From assembly GCF_000153165.2 (NCBI RefSeq), contig NC_014472.1:1-64000 (forward strand): 64,000 nucleotides of DNA, in the 5' to 3' direction. This DNA comes from Maribacter sp. HTCC2170. Lineage in GTDB: Bacteria; Bacteroidota; Bacteroidia; Flavobacteriales; Flavobacteriaceae. Below the pieces are notes generated by a model. That model did no database searches. It was not told where the DNA came from and worked only from the letters and a program-made list of their open reading frames with translations. Made by a program: the position numbers and the translations under genes. Shown here in pieces: positions 39,726 to 47,908 of this stretch (within the stretch, counting starts at the first letter, position 1; every line of letters starts with the position of its first letter).

Positions 39726-40730
39726 TTAGATATTGAACATTTCGTTCAATTTTATAATCTGTTCTGGTCTTCCCAGTACTATCACCCTACTTTTTGGCTG
39801 CAACTGCATATCAGCCTCGGGATTTATGGTGTATTTGCCATCTGGAGCTATATATCCAATAATAGTACAACCGGTTCTTCTTCTTAAGTCCAAGTCTCTA
39901 AGTGAATTGCATTCATCATCTCCAGCAATAACCTCTATGGCGACTTCCTCCAAATTTGTTGTATGTTCTCCCTCCAATGATAATTCATCCATAAAAGAAA
40001 TCAAATCTGGCATAACAACCAATGAGGCCATATGATCACCTCCTATTTTGTCTGGCATTATCACTTGGTTCGCACCTGCTAACTTTAATTTTTTTTGTGA
40101 AGTGATTTGGGAAGCCCTGCTAATAATATTTAGTTTTTTGTTCAATTGTCTTGCTGATAAAACTACAAAGAGATTGGCAGCGTCATCTGGCAAGGTCGTT
40201 ATAATATACTGCGCTCGTTCTATTCCTGCAGCGATTAAAACATCATCCTCATTGGCGTCACCTTCTACAAATAATACGCTATCGCCATATCTTTCTATTA
40301 CCTCTTTATGCTTTTCGACAACAACATAAGGTTTTTTATATGCTTTGAGTCTTGCAGCAGCTTGATTCCCGTTTCGTCCAAATCCACAAATAATCACATG
40401 GTTCGATAATGTACTGATTTTGTTTTTCACTTTTTTCTTTTTTAATACGTCTAAAGAGTTTCTACTCAAAATATATTCTGTAATTACCGAAATAGCGAAT
40501 GCAAATATGAAAACGCTGGCAATTATTAAAAATATGGTGAATATCTTTGTTTGCGAGCTCATTGGGCCTACTTCGGTGAACCCAACTGTTGTAACGGTAA
40601 TAACCGTCATGTAAAAAGCATCTACCCAAGAAAGATCCGATAGATTTCTAAAACCAATAACGCCAGTAATCAAAATAGCTACCATTAAAGAAACTGCTAT
40701 GTATATTTTAGAACGAAAGAGTCTTAGCAT
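39726..40730 (-). CDS. Potassium channel family protein with RCK/TrkA domains
   Basis: I chose ATG at 40730 (MLRLFRSKIYIAVSLMV), which avoids an 11-bp overlap that a TTG at 40745 would create. The 334-residue protein has two transmembrane segments with a pore loop between (VDAFYMTVITVTTVGFTEVG), a TrkA-N NAD-binding domain (HVIICGFGRNGNQAA, GxGxxG) and a TrkA-C domain at the C-terminus. The pore reads TTVGFTEVG rather than TVGYGD. Likely a K+ or cation channel gated by nucleotide binding at the inner membrane. Confidence 0.92.
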   Translation of the reverse strand: MLRLFRSKIYIAVSLMVAILITGVIGFRNLSDLSWVDAFYMTVITVTTVGFTEVGPMSSQTKIFTIFLIIASVFIFAFAISVITEYILSRNSLDVLKKKKVKNKISTLSNHVIICGFGRNGNQAAARLKAYKKPYVVVEKHKEVIERYGDSVLFVEGDANEDDVLIAAGIERAQYIITTLPDDAANLFVVLSARQLNKKLNIISRASQITSQKKLKLAGANQVIMPDKIGGDHMASLVVMPDLISFMDELSLEGEHTTNLEEVAIEVIAGDDECNSLRDLDLRRRTGCTIIGYIAPDGKYTINPEADMQLQPKSRVIVLGRPEQIIKLNEMFNI

Positions 40731-40734
40731 ATTT

Positions 40735-40962
40735 CTAAAGGTCAAAAACAGAGGTTCTCTTGGTATGTACCAAATCTTTGATTTTTAGCCAAAATGCTAA
40801 AAAAAGATATAAGGCAAAACCAAATCCCAGGGTTACGAATGTAAGGTAAATGAATGACGTTCTAACAACCCTTGCACGAATACCTATTCGTTCAGCAATA
40901 CGTCTGCAAACTTCAAAGCCTCGTTTTTGAAAATAGTATAATGGTTGGTAGAAAACATTCAC
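40735..40962 (-). CDS. PspC-domain small membrane protein
   Basis: This 75-residue protein resembles the flavobacterial PspC family (YYFQKRGFEVCRRIAERIGI, then one membrane helix FIYLTFVTLGFGFALYLFLA). The start codon is GTG at 40962: an in-frame TAG lies two codons upstream and no in-frame ATG exists. It sits 9 bp after DUF2851 and 4 bp before the channel gene, clearly in one operon. In enterobacteria PspC senses membrane stress; a similar role here is only inference. Confidence 0.85.
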   Translation of the reverse strand: MNVFYQPLYYFQKRGFEVCRRIAERIGIRARVVRTSFIYLTFVTLGFGFALYLFLAFWLKIKDLVHTKRTSVFDL

Positions 40963-40971
40963 AGTCTAAAA

Positions 40972-42255
40972 TTAAATATTTCTATTTAATAAACTACTAC
41001 CTATGGCACATTGTAAGCACTTATTTTTGGTACAGTACTCGTTATAAAGCTGCAAAATGGCTTGACTGTCTCCTGCGGTTTTAATAGAAATACCCAAATC
41101 AGCAAATCTATTTGAAACGCTATTATCCTCCCCTCTTAAACTGTTGACAATCGAAAGCAAGGTTTCGTTTGAGTCTTTTCCCAGATGCTTTGCGTGGTAA
41201 AATTTAATTGGGAGTATAGTATTAATGATCAATAGATCGATAAATTGTTTGGTAAGTTTCTTAGTGCTTCTTTTAGATACTTTCCCAAATGTAAAATGAT
41301 TGTCCCAATAGCTGCTCGCCGAAATTTCAAAGATTTCATATAATTCTGCTTTGGTTGTAGCACCAATAATCTTATGAAATAAATTTGTGTTTTTATTATA
41401 TAAATTGGAAAATTGAGATAAGCGTATTGTTGGAAAATTAGATGGGCGAAGTTTAAAAAAACCAGGAGTTAAAACACCAGTTTCATCTAAGTTGAATTTG
41501 TGTTTTAGATAGTGATATTCTTTTTTCATTGATAAATAATATGAATCTACACAAGACACATCTTCCAATATACCTGTCATTCCAAATAAAGTGCTTTCCA
41601 ATTGCAATGGGTCTTTACGAAACTTACGAACAACAGAATAATCCAAAGATTTACCTAAGCTTAAGAACGACTCGCCGTTGATTTTGAGACCAAAATTCTT
41701 CAAAAGCAAAGTATACAACACACTTTCCCAATCATTCTTGGAAGTTTTCAATAGTTCATTTACGACAACCGTTTTTTGCATTAAACGTTCAAAATAAAGG
41801 CGTTCTAGCCAATTGTTTACTACAAAACCTTCGACAGCCGCCATATCATTTTCACAATTGATGAACTTGTGGTTATCCTTATCAAATAGTTTTTGATAAC
41901 TGTTTAGCACTTTTTTTGGAACATATTGCAATAACTCCAATGTAGGGATTTCCGAATTGTCCTTTCTATATATGGTCGCATCATCATTCCACACCACATG
42001 AAGAATAACATTGTCATAATTGGAATCTTGTTCATGATGATGGGCATACCAATCAGATGAGTTTAAATGTATTTCAACATTTCCTGCCCAAAGTTGACTG
42101 CCAATCTTAATTTTAGCATTAAAAAAATCAGGACCAGCATAATGATTGTGCTCACCAACTTCGAGAACTTCTATCAGCTCATTTTGAGTTGAAGACAGGT
42201 CATCTAGCTGTAATCTTTTATACTTCCAAATGAAATGGAGTAAATCTTCGCGCAT
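40972..42255 (-). CDS. DUF2851 family protein
   Basis: This 427-residue soluble protein matches DUF2851 (MREDLLHFIWKYKRL ... EVGEHNHYAGPDFFNAKIKI ... AGNVEIHLNSSDWYAHHHEQ), conserved in Bacteroidota and of unknown function. Several clustered His and Asp residues (VEIHLNSSDWYAHHHEQDSN, VILHVVWNDD) recall metal-dependent nuclease-like sites, but that is my inference. A C-terminal CTKNKCLQC motif has three Cys. Its ATG lies only 12 bp after a strong terminator. Confidence 0.9.
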   Translation of the reverse strand: MREDLLHFIWKYKRLQLDDLSSTQNELIEVLEVGEHNHYAGPDFFNAKIKIGSQLWAGNVEIHLNSSDWYAHHHEQDSNYDNVILHVVWNDDATIYRKDNSEIPTLELLQYVPKKVLNSYQKLFDKDNHKFINCENDMAAVEGFVVNNWLERLYFERLMQKTVVVNELLKTSKNDWESVLYTLLLKNFGLKINGESFLSLGKSLDYSVVRKFRKDPLQLESTLFGMTGILEDVSCVDSYYLSMKKEYHYLKHKFNLDETGVLTPGFFKLRPSNFPTIRLSQFSNLYNKNTNLFHKIIGATTKAELYEIFEISASSYWDNHFTFGKVSKRSTKKLTKQFIDLLIINTILPIKFYHAKHLGKDSNETLLSIVNSLRGEDNSVSNRFADLGISIKTAGDSQAILQLYNEYCTKNKCLQCAIGSSLLNRNI

Positions 42256-42267
42256 TCCTCTAAAATA

Positions 42268-42296
42268 AAAAATCCCACTTAAAAGTGGGATTTTTC
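42268..42296 (-). terminator. Strong hairpin terminator just before the DUF2851 start
   Basis: Arms AAAAATCCCACTT and AAGTGGGATTTTT (42268-42295) give a long perfect stem, followed on minus by a T-run and then ATTTTAGAGGAATG of DUF2851. It ends the rhodanese transcript, or acts as an attenuator for the downstream operon, because no room is left for a promoter after it. Confidence 0.85.
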
Positions 42297-42314
42297 TCTA
42301 ATATTTTATTTGGT

Positions 42315-42626
42315 TTATTGCTCGACTTCACCCTGCCAAGCCATCATTCCACCCTCTAAGTTATAAGTGTTCTCAAAACCTATACTTTTCATGACGGCAC
42401 AAGCTTGTCTACTTCTATTCCCTGATCTACAATAAACGTAGTAGTTTTTGGTTTTATCCAATTTATCTAGCTCTTGTAAAAAACCTTGGCCTAAGTATAT
42501 ATCGATATTAATAGCATTTGCGATATATCCCTCCTCAATTTCTGCCTTTGTTCTTACATCTAAAACAAAAGCATTACTATCTGCCTTAAGCTTAGTTCTC
42601 CATTCTTCTTGTGTTATATCTGCCAT
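42315..42626 (-). CDS. Rhodanese-like domain protein
   Basis: This 103-residue single-domain rhodanese has the active-site loop YVYCRSGNRSR with the catalytic Cys and a C-terminal YNLEGGMMAWQGE. It probably carries sulfur as a persulfide. There is no signal peptide, so it is cytoplasmic. It stands alone between a TATTTTTG promoter element and a terminator. Confidence 0.93.
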   Translation of the reverse strand: MADITQEEWRTKLKADSNAFVLDVRTKAEIEEGYIANAINIDIYLGQGFLQELDKLDKTKNYYVYCRSGNRSRQACAVMKSIGFENTYNLEGGMMAWQGEVEQ

Positions 42627-42644
42627 TGTATTTTATTAAAGGTT

Positions 42645-42652
42645 CAAAAATA
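42645..42652 (-). promoter_or_regulatory. Putative -7 element TATTTTTG of the rhodanese gene
   Basis: TAnnTTTG match on minus ending 18 bp before the ATG. No clear -33 TTG at standard distance. Confidence 0.4.
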
Positions 42653-42766
42653 ATACATTTTCTAAAATGAATAGTTGAAATCACAAGGTGCTACTCCTTA
42701 TTGAATTAAACTTTAACAAAACTTTATTGATCAATACTTTGGCACAATCATATCAATTATAGATAT

Positions 42767-42786
42767 TTGTATATACAATTATTGTA
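42767..42786 (+). promoter_or_regulatory. Overlapping palindromes, likely MarR operator
   Basis: TTGTATATACAA (42767-42778) is a perfect 12-bp palindrome, overlapped by TACAAT-T-ATTGTA (42774-42786). They end 5 bp before the marR ATG. MarR dimers bind such palindromes, so autoregulation of marR-yceI is likely (inference). Confidence 0.65.
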
Positions 42787-42791
42787 TCGAC

Positions 42792-43238
42792 ATGAATATA
42801 AACGAACGTATTAAAACAAAAGAAAAGCTCTCAATTGAAAAGGAGACGATTATTCATTTAATGCTGGTTAATAATATCATCAATGAAGGAATTTCAAATG
42901 CTTTAAAACCATTTGATGTATCGATACAACAATTCAATGTGTTACGCATTTTAAGAGGACAGCATGGCAAGCCGGCAAATCTTTCAACGTTGAATGAACG
43001 TATGGTCACTAAGATGAGTAATACCACTCGATTGGTTGACAAACTAATACTAAAAGGGTATGTAGACCGAATAACTTGCCCATCAAACAGAAGAAAAGTG
43101 GAAATCAGCATCACTAAAAAAGGAAAAGAAAAACTGAAGAAAATGGACGTTATCATTTCTGAAATAGAAAACAGCATAGTAAAACGATTATCAAAAAGGG
43201 AATTGGAACAATTAAACTTATTATTAAATAAATTTTAA
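42792..43238 (+). CDS. MarR-family transcriptional regulator
   Basis: This 148-residue winged-helix protein has the MarR core: helix-turn-helix LSTLNERMVTKMSNTTRLVD and wing VDRITCPSNRRKVEISITKK. It probably represses itself and the following yceI-like gene (35 bp downstream) and is released by a ligand or oxidant; one Cys (DRITCPSNR) lies in the wing. The effector is unknown. Confidence 0.94.
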   Translation: MNINERIKTKEKLSIEKETIIHLMLVNNIINEGISNALKPFDVSIQQFNVLRILRGQHGKPANLSTLNERMVTKMSNTTRLVDKLILKGYVDRITCPSNRRKVEISITKKGKEKLKKMDVIISEIENSIVKRLSKRELEQLNLLLNKF

Positions 43239-43272
43239 TCATTAAACAATAACAAATAAACATTTTAAAAAC

Positions 43273-43851
43273 ATGAAAAAGAACTTATTAACATTGGCAT
43301 TGGCAATAATATTGGGATTCACGGCTACCGCCACTGAACCAATTGATGGAGAAAAAAAGGAAGTCAAAACTGAAGAAAGCACGGTAACTTGGAAAGCTTA
43401 TAAAGTTACAGGATCACATACTGGAACGGTGAATCTAAAAGAAGGTTCACTAATGTTTGACGAAGGCAAACTTACTGGCGGCGAATTCGTAGTGGACATG
43501 ACATCGCTTATAAGTACTGATATGGAAGGTGAATACAAAGGAAAATTGGAAGGACATCTAAAGTCGGATGATTTCTTTGGTGTAGGAACACACCCCACCT
43601 CTTCCTTGGCTTTCACTAAGGTAGAGGCATCTGGCAAAAACTCTTATAAAGTTACAGGTGACTTGACCATTAAAGGTATTTCCAAACCAGTAACTTTTGA
43701 TGTATCCATTTATGGAAGTAAGGCTACCGCTACTATGAAAATAGATCGAGCCCAATATGATGTGCGCTATGGATCAGGTAGTTTCTTTGATAATTTAGGT
43801 GACAAGACAATCTATGATGAATTTGATCTCGTTGTAGACTTGGTATTTTAA
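43273..43851 (+). CDS. YceI family periplasmic protein
   Basis: This 192-residue protein has a signal peptide (1-20, FTATA-TE) and the YceI lipocalin-like fold signature: VTWKAYKVTGSHTGTVNLKE, GKLEGHLKSDDFFGVGTHPT, and VTGDLTIKGISKPVTFDVSI. YceI proteins bind isoprenoid-type lipids. It is the second gene of a marR-yceI unit and ends at a hairpin terminator. Confidence 0.95.
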   Translation: MKKNLLTLALAIILGFTATATEPIDGEKKEVKTEESTVTWKAYKVTGSHTGTVNLKEGSLMFDEGKLTGGEFVVDMTSLISTDMEGEYKGKLEGHLKSDDFFGVGTHPTSSLAFTKVEASGKNSYKVTGDLTIKGISKPVTFDVSIYGSKATATMKIDRAQYDVRYGSGSFFDNLGDKTIYDEFDLVVDLVF

Positions 43852-43871
43852 TAAACTTGACCTCACAAGTT

Positions 43872-43910
43872 AAGCCCCATATGTTCAAAAACATATTGGG
43901 CTTATTATTT
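43872..43910 (+). terminator. Terminator after yceI
   Basis: Stem aagccccatatgt / acatattgggctt (one mismatch, 43872-43903, 6-nt loop) followed by a T-rich ATTATTTT run. Confidence 0.8.
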
Positions 43911-43923
43911 TATAAAAAACGTA

Positions 43924-43954
43924 TTTGTTGTTTTAAAAATCATTTCTATATTTG
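43924..43954 (+). promoter_or_regulatory. trp operon promoter (TTTG ... TATATTTG)
   Basis: A -33 TTTG (43924-43927) and a perfect -7 TATATTTG (43947-43954) are separated by 19 bp, the best full match to the Bacteroidota consensus in the window. The expected transcription start is at or just before the leader peptide ATG at 43960. Confidence 0.75.
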
Positions 43955-43959
43955 AGGCA

Positions 43960-44016
43960 ATGAAAAACAGAACAAATAATACATGGTGGTGGAGTAACTT
44001 ACGAAAAACGTCGTGA
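43960..44016 (+). CDS. trpL: trp operon leader peptide
   Basis: An 18-residue frame, MKNRTNNTWWWSNLRKTS, with three consecutive Trp codons (TGG TGG TGG, 43984-43992) and a TGA stop, lies between the promoter and a terminator hairpin ahead of trpE. This is the classical ribosome-stalling leader of trp attenuation: when charged tRNA-Trp is scarce the ribosome stalls on the TGG codons. The stop codon lies within GTCGTGA (44010-44016), which is complementary to TCACGAC (44059-44065) in the terminator loop and 3' arm. Confidence 0.92.
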   Translation: MKNRTNNTWWWSNLRKTS

Positions 44017-44044
44017 GCAAAGCATCATTGTAGTAAAACTATAT

Positions 44045-44076
44045 AAAAGGCTTGTCTATCACGACAAGCCTTTTTT
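44045..44076 (+). terminator. trp attenuator terminator
   Basis: Perfect 12-bp stem AAAAGGCTTGTC / GACAAGCCTTTT (44045-44056, 44063-44074), 6-nt loop TATCAC and a T-run. It lies 14 bp before trpE. Pairing of TCACGAC with GTCGTGA in the leader would compete with its top and form an antiterminator. Confidence 0.9.
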
Positions 44077-44090
44077 AATTATAAAAACAC

Positions 44091-45491
44091 ATGTCGAAAT
44101 ATCAATTTAAATCACATCACAAGAAAATACTTGCAGATACTATTACACCTGTAAGTGTCTATTTGAAAATACGGGATCGATTTCCAAATAGTATTCTTTT
44201 GGAAAGTAGTGACTATCATGCCAATGATAACAGTTTTTCTTATATCTGCTGTAACCCGATTGCATCGATTAAGATTGAGGACGAAACGATAATCGAGCAA
44301 TATCCAGATGGAAAAAGCGCTTCAAAGGAAATTGGGCCTGACACCGATGTGGTTAAAACCATTCATGATTTTAGTCAAAAATTTGTAGCCGATGACAATT
44401 CGTTCAAATTTATAAACAACGGTCTCTTCGGTTATATGGCTTATGATGCTGTTCGGTACTATGAAGATGTACAGGTAAGCAAAAAAGAAGGTGGTGTGAG
44501 CATCCCAGATATTTACTACGCTGTTTATCAAAATATAATTGCCATTAATCATTTTAAGAATGAAGCCTACTTATTCGCTCACTGTTATGAATCTGATAGC
44601 AATATTTCCGAAATTGAGCATATCCTGAACGTGAAGAATTTTGCCTCTTATAATTTCAACAAAGAAGGCGAAGCAACTTCCAATCTTAGAGATGACGAGT
44701 ACAAAGAACATGTTGCTTTGGCTAAAAAGCACTGCCAACGTGGTGATGTTTTTCAGTTGGTATTATCCAGAAGGTTTTCACAAGGTTTTAAAGGAGATGA
44801 ATTTAATGTGTATAGGGCATTGCGCTCTATAAACCCATCACCTTACTTATTCTATTTTGATTATGGTGATTTTAAAATATTCGGAAGTTCTCCTGAGGCC
44901 CAACTGATAGTTAGTGAAGGAAAAGCCGAAATACATCCTATTGCCGGGACATTCAAAAGAACAGGAAATGATGAAAAAGACGCCGAATTGGCAAAGAAAT
45001 TAACTGAGGACGACAAAGAAAACAGTGAACATGTAATGTTGGTTGATCTTGCCAGAAACGATCTCAGTAGAAATGGCAATATGGTAAGTGTAGACAATTA
45101 TAGAGAAGTTCAGTTTTTTTCCCATGTTATTCATTTAGTTTCTAAAGTGACTGGGCAAAAGAAAAAGGATATCACGACTATGAAGGTAGTTGCTGATACT
45201 TTCCCTGCAGGAACATTGAGCGGAGCTCCAAAACATATGGCAATGCAACTCATTGAAAAATATGAGAAAACCAATAGAGCCTATTATGGTGGAGCAATAG
45301 GTTTTATGGATTTCAGTGGGAACTTCAACCATGCTATCATGATTCGGACCTTTCTGAGCAAAAATCATCAATTACATTATCAAGCAGGCGCGGGATTGGT
45401 TGCCGCTTCAAATCCTGAAGATGAATTACAGGAAACATATAATAAATTAGGGGCATTGACCAAAGCCTTGGAAATAGCAGAAACAATCTAA
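44091..45491 (+). CDS. trpE: Anthranilate synthase component I
   Basis: This 466-residue protein makes anthranilate from chorismate with ammonia from TrpG. It contains the N-terminal feedback motif NSILLESSDYHAND (LLESS, tryptophan-binding) and the chorismate-binding core: IHPIAGTFKRTGNDEKDAEL, VDLARNDLSRNG, TFPAGTLSGAPKHMAMQLIE and HYQAGAGLVAASNPEDELQE. It is the first structural gene of trpEGDCFBA, behind the attenuator. Confidence 0.98.
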   Translation: MSKYQFKSHHKKILADTITPVSVYLKIRDRFPNSILLESSDYHANDNSFSYICCNPIASIKIEDETIIEQYPDGKSASKEIGPDTDVVKTIHDFSQKFVADDNSFKFINNGLFGYMAYDAVRYYEDVQVSKKEGGVSIPDIYYAVYQNIIAINHFKNEAYLFAHCYESDSNISEIEHILNVKNFASYNFNKEGEATSNLRDDEYKEHVALAKKHCQRGDVFQLVLSRRFSQGFKGDEFNVYRALRSINPSPYLFYFDYGDFKIFGSSPEAQLIVSEGKAEIHPIAGTFKRTGNDEKDAELAKKLTEDDKENSEHVMLVDLARNDLSRNGNMVSVDNYREVQFFSHVIHLVSKVTGQKKKDITTMKVVADTFPAGTLSGAPKHMAMQLIEKYEKTNRAYYGGAIGFMDFSGNFNHAIMIRTFLSKNHQLHYQAGAGLVAASNPEDELQETYNKLGALTKALEIAETI

Positions 45492-45512
45492 AATTTCCAA
45501 AAGAATATAATT

Positions 45513-46082
45513 ATGAAAAAAATATTGGTAATAGATAACTACGACAGTTTTACGTATAACCTTGTTCACTATTTGGAAGATTTGGATTGCGAAGTTGTAG
45601 TCAAAAGAAATGACCAGCTTAACATAGAGGAGGTTGACGCTTTTAATAGGATTGTACTTTCCCCGGGTCCGGGAATTCCTGATCAGGCTGGTCTTCTCAA
45701 AGAAATCATCTCAACATATGCCTCAACCAAAAACATTTTTGGTGTTTGTCTGGGACAACAAGCCATCGCAGAGGTATTTGGGGGTTCATTGATCAATCTT
45801 GATGAAGTATATCATGGCATAGCAACAAAAATAAAAGTAACTAAAGATGATGTACTTTTTGATGGATTGCCGCGGGAAATTGAAGTCGGGCGATATCATT
45901 CATGGGTTGTAGACCCAAATATTCCAGAAGAGTTAATGGTAACCTCAATTGATGAAAATGGTCAAATAATGTCTTTGCGACACAAAAAATATAATGTTAG
46001 TTCGGTACAGTTTCATCCTGAATCGGTTTTAACACCTCAGGGTAAGAACATCTTAAAAAACTGGTTAAGAGACCGTGAATAA
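45513..46082 (+). CDS. trpG: Anthranilate synthase component II (glutamine amidotransferase)
   Basis: This 189-residue class I amidotransferase has the catalytic Cys in FGVCLGQQAIAE, with His and Glu in VQFHPESVLTPQG. It has the start KILVIDNYDSFTYNLVHYLE and the oxyanion region LSPGPGIPDQAG. It supplies NH3 to TrpE. It may also serve p-aminobenzoate synthesis if no separate PabA exists. Confidence 0.98.
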   Translation: MKKILVIDNYDSFTYNLVHYLEDLDCEVVVKRNDQLNIEEVDAFNRIVLSPGPGIPDQAGLLKEIISTYASTKNIFGVCLGQQAIAEVFGGSLINLDEVYHGIATKIKVTKDDVLFDGLPREIEVGRYHSWVVDPNIPEELMVTSIDENGQIMSLRHKKYNVSSVQFHPESVLTPQGKNILKNWLRDRE

Positions 46083-46110
46083 AATGAACACTCAAATAAT
46101 CTCAACATAA

Positions 46111-47103
46111 ATGAAGGATATTTTAAATAGATTGATCAATCATGATATCTTGACCAAAGAAGATGCAAAACAGGTTTTGGTCAATATCGCCAAAGGAGAA
46201 TATAACACCAGTCAGATAGCGGCTTTTTTAACCGTTTATATGATGCGAAGCATTACCATTGAAGAGTTGGAAGGCTTTCGCAATGCATTATTGGAACTTT
46301 GTTTGGCCATCGATTTATCAGATTACAATCCTATTGATCTATGTGGAACAGGTGGCGATGGGAAAGACACTTTTAATATTTCTACACTAGCATCATTTGT
46401 AACGGCAGGTGCAGGAGTAAAAGTTACCAAACATGGTAATTACGGGGTTTCATCTAAATGTGGAAGTAGCAATGTAATGGAATTCTTAGGAATAAAGTTC
46501 AGCAATGAAGCCGATTTCCTCAAAAAGTCAATTGATGAAGCTGGAATTTGCGTTTTACATGCCCCATTATTTCACCCTGCCATGAAGAATGTAGCGCCAA
46601 TTAGAAGAGAGCTTGCAGTTAAAACCTTTTTCAATATGTTGGGACCCATGGTGAACCCTGCTTTTCCAAAAAATCAAATGGTTGGGGTTTTTAATTTGGA
46701 ACTTGCACGAATGTATGGGTATCTATATCAAAACACTGATAAGAATTTCACTGTACTACATGCTTTGGACGGTTATGACGAGATTTCTTTGACCGGTGCG
46801 ACCAAAACAATTTCCAATAACTCAGAAGGCATTTTAAATCCAGAAGATTTTGGAATAAAAGGTGTTACCCAATCTCAAATTGAAGGTGGTGAAACTATTG
46901 AAGAATCAGCAAAAATATTCATGACCATTTTGCAAGGCAAAGGTACAGAAGCCCAAAACAATGTGGTTTGTGCCAATGCTGGAATTGCTATTGCGACGGT
47001 AAACGGACTTAATCCCAAAGAAGGTTTTGAGAAAGCGAAAGAATCACTTTTAGGAGGTCACGGGTTAACCGCTTTAAAAAAACTACAGACTTTAAGCGCC
47101 TAA
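46111..47103 (+). CDS. trpD: Anthranilate phosphoribosyltransferase
   Basis: This 330-residue enzyme joins anthranilate and PRPP. It contains the PRPP-binding CGTGGDGKDTFNIST (about 73-87), KHGNYGVSSKCGSSNVMEFL and the anthranilate-site FFNMLGPMVNPAFPKNQMVG. Not fused to TrpG. It lies 28 bp after trpG. Confidence 0.98.
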   Translation: MKDILNRLINHDILTKEDAKQVLVNIAKGEYNTSQIAAFLTVYMMRSITIEELEGFRNALLELCLAIDLSDYNPIDLCGTGGDGKDTFNISTLASFVTAGAGVKVTKHGNYGVSSKCGSSNVMEFLGIKFSNEADFLKKSIDEAGICVLHAPLFHPAMKNVAPIRRELAVKTFFNMLGPMVNPAFPKNQMVGVFNLELARMYGYLYQNTDKNFTVLHALDGYDEISLTGATKTISNNSEGILNPEDFGIKGVTQSQIEGGETIEESAKIFMTILQGKGTEAQNNVVCANAGIAIATVNGLNPKEGFEKAKESLLGGHGLTALKKLQTLSA

Positions 47104-47121
47104 ATATTTCAAAATCAAAAA

Positions 47122-47907
47122 ATGAACATTCTAGACAAAATAATTCTTGATAAACGAAAAGAGGTAGAGTTAAAGAAATCTCTGATTCCATCGCCTCAAT
47201 TGGAAAAATCTTTTCTTTTTGAAAGGAATGGTGCTTCTCTCGCATCTGCTTTAAGAAATAGTTCAACCGGAATCATTGCAGAACATAAAAGGCGTTCCCC
47301 TTCAAAATCAACAATTAATCAAAATACAAATGTTGGACAAGTTGCCAAAGGCTATCAGAATGCCGGTGTTTGTGGAATGAGTGTTCTTACCGATATTAAA
47401 TATTTTGGTGGTTCATTAGAAGACTTGCTGTTGGCACGAGCCTCGGTTGAAATACCTTTACTTCGTAAAGAATTTATTATTGACGAATATCAAATACTTG
47501 AGGCCAAAGCACATGGCGCCGATGTAATACTTTTGATTGCTGCAGTTTTGACCAAATCCGAAATCAAAACCTTTTCAGAATTAGCAAAAAGTCTAGGGTT
47601 AGATGTGTTATTAGAGGTTCATAACGAAGAGGAATTACATAAATCAATTATGCCCAGTTTAGATATGCTTGGTGTAAATAACAGGAATCTAAAAACCTTC
47701 GAAGTTAGCTTAGAAACCAGTAAAACGCTTTCTCAATTGATTCCCCATGAATTTGTAAAAGTATCTGAAAGTGGAATCAGTACTGTTGAGGCTATCAAAG
47801 AATTGAAACCATATGGGTATCAAGGGTTTTTAATCGGGGAGAATTTCATGAAAACGGAGAATCCTGGCAAAAGCGCCAATGATTTTATAAGCGCAATTAG
47901 AAGTTAA
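47122..47907 (+). CDS. trpC: Indole-3-glycerol phosphate synthase
   Basis: This 261-residue TIM barrel has the motifs IIAEHKRRSPSKSTIN (catalytic Glu and Lys), VLTDIKYFGGSLEDL, LLRKEFIIDEYQILEAKAHG, LDMLGVNNRNLKTFEV and VSESGIST. It closes the carboxyphenylamino-deoxyribulose phosphate ring. It is followed by trpF with one base between stop and start. Confidence 0.98.
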   Translation: MNILDKIILDKRKEVELKKSLIPSPQLEKSFLFERNGASLASALRNSSTGIIAEHKRRSPSKSTINQNTNVGQVAKGYQNAGVCGMSVLTDIKYFGGSLEDLLLARASVEIPLLRKEFIIDEYQILEAKAHGADVILLIAAVLTKSEIKTFSELAKSLGLDVLLEVHNEEELHKSIMPSLDMLGVNNRNLKTFEVSLETSKTLSQLIPHEFVKVSESGISTVEAIKELKPYGYQGFLIGENFMKTENPGKSANDFISAIRS

Positions 47908-47908
47908 G

